From the NCBI GenBank assembly GCA_022432975.1, contig CM039508.1:14106954-14170953 (forward strand): a DNA stretch of 64,000 bases. Direction: 5' to 3'. This DNA comes from Begonia masoniana (taxonomy: Eukaryota > Streptophyta > Magnoliopsida > Cucurbitales > Begoniaceae). Below, in pieces: positions 61,966 to 64,000 of the stretch. The position numbers were made by a program, and so were the translations under genes. Under the pieces are notes generated by a model. The model was not told the DNA's origin. It searched no databases and was given only the letters and a program-made list of their open reading frames with translations. The first letter of the stretch is position 1. Each line of letters starts with the position of its first letter.

Positions 61966-62828
61966 AATGTTGTGAACATAATCATGGCCAATTCACCCCA
62001 CTCTACGCTTAATCATGCTTACATAAACATTTCATATTCTTAACTTAGTCATATAAACATGCACACGATGTATGAATATGGTTTCACATGAGAATGACAT
62101 ACTATGTGGACAACAATATATCATGTATCATAACATAGCACTCTACTCAAGTTCATCAAATCAAGACTTACAACAAGACATAGTCATCAACAATTACTCA
62201 AACAAACCTTTCTAATGTACTTACGATGTAAGGCCCTAGTGGCCGGAAATCCTAATACACTCACTTACTTGGACTCCTTAGCAACGTCGTGTCTTCACCT
62301 TAAGCTCTTTCACCTATGACATTTCATATTCTGATGTTAAAATCAATCATAAGTAATCTAAACTCAAAACTAGCAAAATCCTAGCTAAGAAAATTTCCTA
62401 GAAGTCTATATCCTTTTAAGGCATTTTGTCGAGCACTTGGCGTGCATCAAATTTCTAGCCTAACATTAATAGCATTTAAATCTATCAACCACCAAATATC
62501 AAGCCAACAACAATTATTTCTCAACCTACTATCAACAATAGTCCAAGATCCTCCATCAATACGCATTAAAACACAAAACCTAACTATTTCCAATGTTATT
62601 CTATATAGCTTCGCGATTTAAACACTACAATCCTATTTAGTATAAACCCCTAATTCGAAAACTCAACGATTAAATCATCAAGAACTTACTTAGGGCTTGA
62701 ATCCTTGAAGAAAATGGAAGATAATCGATCGTTGGAGGAGAGAGCGTGGAATGGAGGAGGAATGCCGAAGGGAGGAGAAAAGGAATGTACGAAGGAGGGG
62801 GGGGAAAGGTCGGCTGGAGAGGAAACCG

Positions 62829-62840
62829 TGTATCAGAGCC
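62829..62840 (+). promoter_or_regulatory. Primer binding site remnant of element C
   Basis: tgtatcagagcc, one G short of tggtatcagagcc, read on the + strand. The following leader (ttctgtagactgc) matches the leader of B on its sense strand, confirming direction. Confidence 0.75.
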
Positions 62841-62989
62841 CCCGGGTTTTAAAAACGGTTCTGTAGACTGCTCGACTGCACAGCCACTACGCAGACATCC
62901 TTCCTCAACTATAAGTATGTTTCAAAGCTTTCTTTGATTTCGATTTCTTAGAGTTATTTGCTTTTAATCTTTATAGGAATTATATAAAT

Positions 62990-64000
62990 ATGGTGCGTCA
63001 AAGGAATGATCAGGACGATAGAGACGATATGATAGATCAGTTTAAGGGATTCATTGCCCAACAGTCCCAGCAGCTGGGCACCCTAATAGACCGAGAGAGC
63101 ATTAGAGCTCGGGAGACAGCAACTCCGGGTAATCGAGGGATGGAGAGATTCAAGAAGCTCCAACCTCCCGTGTTCAATGGGTAGTCTGTGGATCCCTCTT
63201 CAGCCGAGGAGTGGATTCGAACCATGGAGAACATGCTGGCCTATGCAAGTATAGAGGACGGAGAGAAGGTTGCGTTGGTGAGTTACCACTTTGCACTAGA
63301 TGCCCGATTTTGGTGGGATTCCATCGAGGCAACCACCGATGTGACCATTATGAGTTGGGAGCGTTTCAAAATGATATTTTATGACAAGTACTTTAGCCAT
63401 ACAGTACGAGAGGCGAAGATGATGGAGTTCATGCAATTGTGGCAGGTTGGTTCGATTGCCGACTATGTGAGAAGGTTTGAGGCCCTGTCCCGATTCGCGC
63501 CGCGTCTGGTCAGCGTTAATGAGGACAAGGTGCGCAGATTTGTACAGGGGCTTGGTCAAGAAATTCCGAAGAGTCTTACAATATAAGGGGTGCGGAATGT
63601 ATCCTACGATGAGATTGTGGCCAGAGCGCTTGAGATTGAGGCCGTTGATCAGAGCTATGTCAAACCAAGGGAGCCAGCTAAAGGCTTCTTTCAAGAGATC
63701 CACCCTCAGCTCAGAAATAAAGGTTGGCAACTGAGAGGACAACCACAGCAACAACAACGGGGCGTTAAAAGGGCTTCTGAAGGAGGCAATGATCGAGGGA
63801 AGAAAAAACAGGTACAAGGGGGCTTCTCAGATGCCTTGGTGCCCTAAGTGCCAGAAAAAACACAGTGGAGAGTGCAGAATAGGCACGAATAAGTACTATC
63901 GGTGTGGAGTAGTTGGCCACTTCATTAAAGATTACCCGAAGCAGGGCTGTGAGCAGTCAAGCACAGACCAGAGGAGGGTTATGCTGAGGATATTTGCATT
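62990..64000 (+). pseudogene. gag of element C, partial, two stops and a frameshift
   Basis: Start MVRQRNDQDD at 62990, equivalent to MVRGQ of A and B, right after a leader ending in ataaat. Gag-domain motifs: FKKLQPPVFNG, AEEWIRTMENMLAYA, ARFWWDSI, SWERFKMIFYDKYF, RRFEALSRFAPRL. Stops in the same frame: TAG 63182-63184 (Gln expected) and TAA 63584-63586. A shift near 63830 precedes the zinc region, where the first cluster CPKCQKKHSGEC is intact. The second reads YRCGVVGHFIKDY, with two cysteines changed to Tyr (G-to-A). Protein divergence from A and B is clear, so C is a separate family. The window ends before pol. Confidence 0.9.

Larger units (their letters stand above)
60725..62828 (-). 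repeat. Family-C LTR, minus orientation, right end truncated
   Basis: Start tgtcatgacccgaagccc resembles the solo LTR start (tgtcacaacctgaaaccc). The blocks cacctacatcataaggttcaaactataagcc (61615) and taaggccctagtggccggaaatc (62228) match the A, B and solo LTRs on the same strand. The last 200 or so bases (TATA region to gggtgttaca) are missing. It contains a cluster of gatcgatcg palindromes (60960-61150) and three copies of ccaccagcgggaggatccgcga (61850-61960). Confidence 0.88.
60725..64000 (+). mobile_element. Family-C Tekay-like element with inverted LTR, runs off the window
   Basis: The left end tgtcatgacccg abuts satellite (cactc). LTR sequence runs to about 62828 in the same orientation as the minus-strand LTRs. 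It is then joined to a primer site, leader and gag that read on the + strand. A normal element has LTR, primer site and gag in one direction, so an inversion or recombination lies at about 62828. The right part is outside the window. Confidence 0.85.

Overview
The window looks like the pericentromeric or centromeric heterochromatin of a flowering plant. It holds no host gene, tRNA gene or CRISPR array that I can support. About 30 kb (47%) is one tandem satellite with a 208-bp monomer. Almost all the rest is LTR retrotransposons inserted into, nested within, and partly copied along with that satellite. The plant assignment rests on Tekay/Del-like and CRM-like chromovirus proteins, initiator-tRNA-Met primer sites, and two Cassandra-type TRIM elements carrying 5S-rRNA-like sequence in their LTRs. 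The species cannot be named from this.

Layout: 1-10451 satellite. 10452-13635 a CRM-like element cut off at its 3' side (X1). 13636-15388 satellite. 15389-19709 a second CRM-like copy (X2), internally deleted and cut in its 3' LTR by the next element. 19710-28722 a minus-strand Tekay-like element (A) with a 500-T tract in its integrase and a truncated right LTR. 28723-29721 a small, very uniform satellite island. 29722-30190 a third CRM LTR fragment (X3). 30191-42243 satellite with a 7-monomer higher-order repeat. 42244-45512 a solo Tekay-like LTR (family C) with a complete Cassandra TRIM nested inside at 43105-43928. 45513-46413 satellite with a 73-bp copied Cassandra stub. 46414-47243 a second complete Cassandra. 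47244-48277 satellite. 48278-57730 a full-length minus-strand Tekay-like element (B) with a perfect 5-bp target duplication. 57731-60724 satellite. 60725-64000 a family-C element whose LTR points the opposite way to its adjoining primer site and gag, running off the window.

All gag-pol regions are broken by stops or frameshifts. The biology here is array evolution: satellite amplification, chromovirus insertion, LTR-LTR recombination and local segmental duplication acting on each other. The most notable points are variable higher-order repeats (2-, 3- and 7-mers), a conserved dyad in each monomer, co-duplication of satellite with retroelement pieces, the inverted LTR/gag junction near 62.83 kb, and the exactly 500-nt T run between 20-bp duplicates, which may be an assembly artefact.
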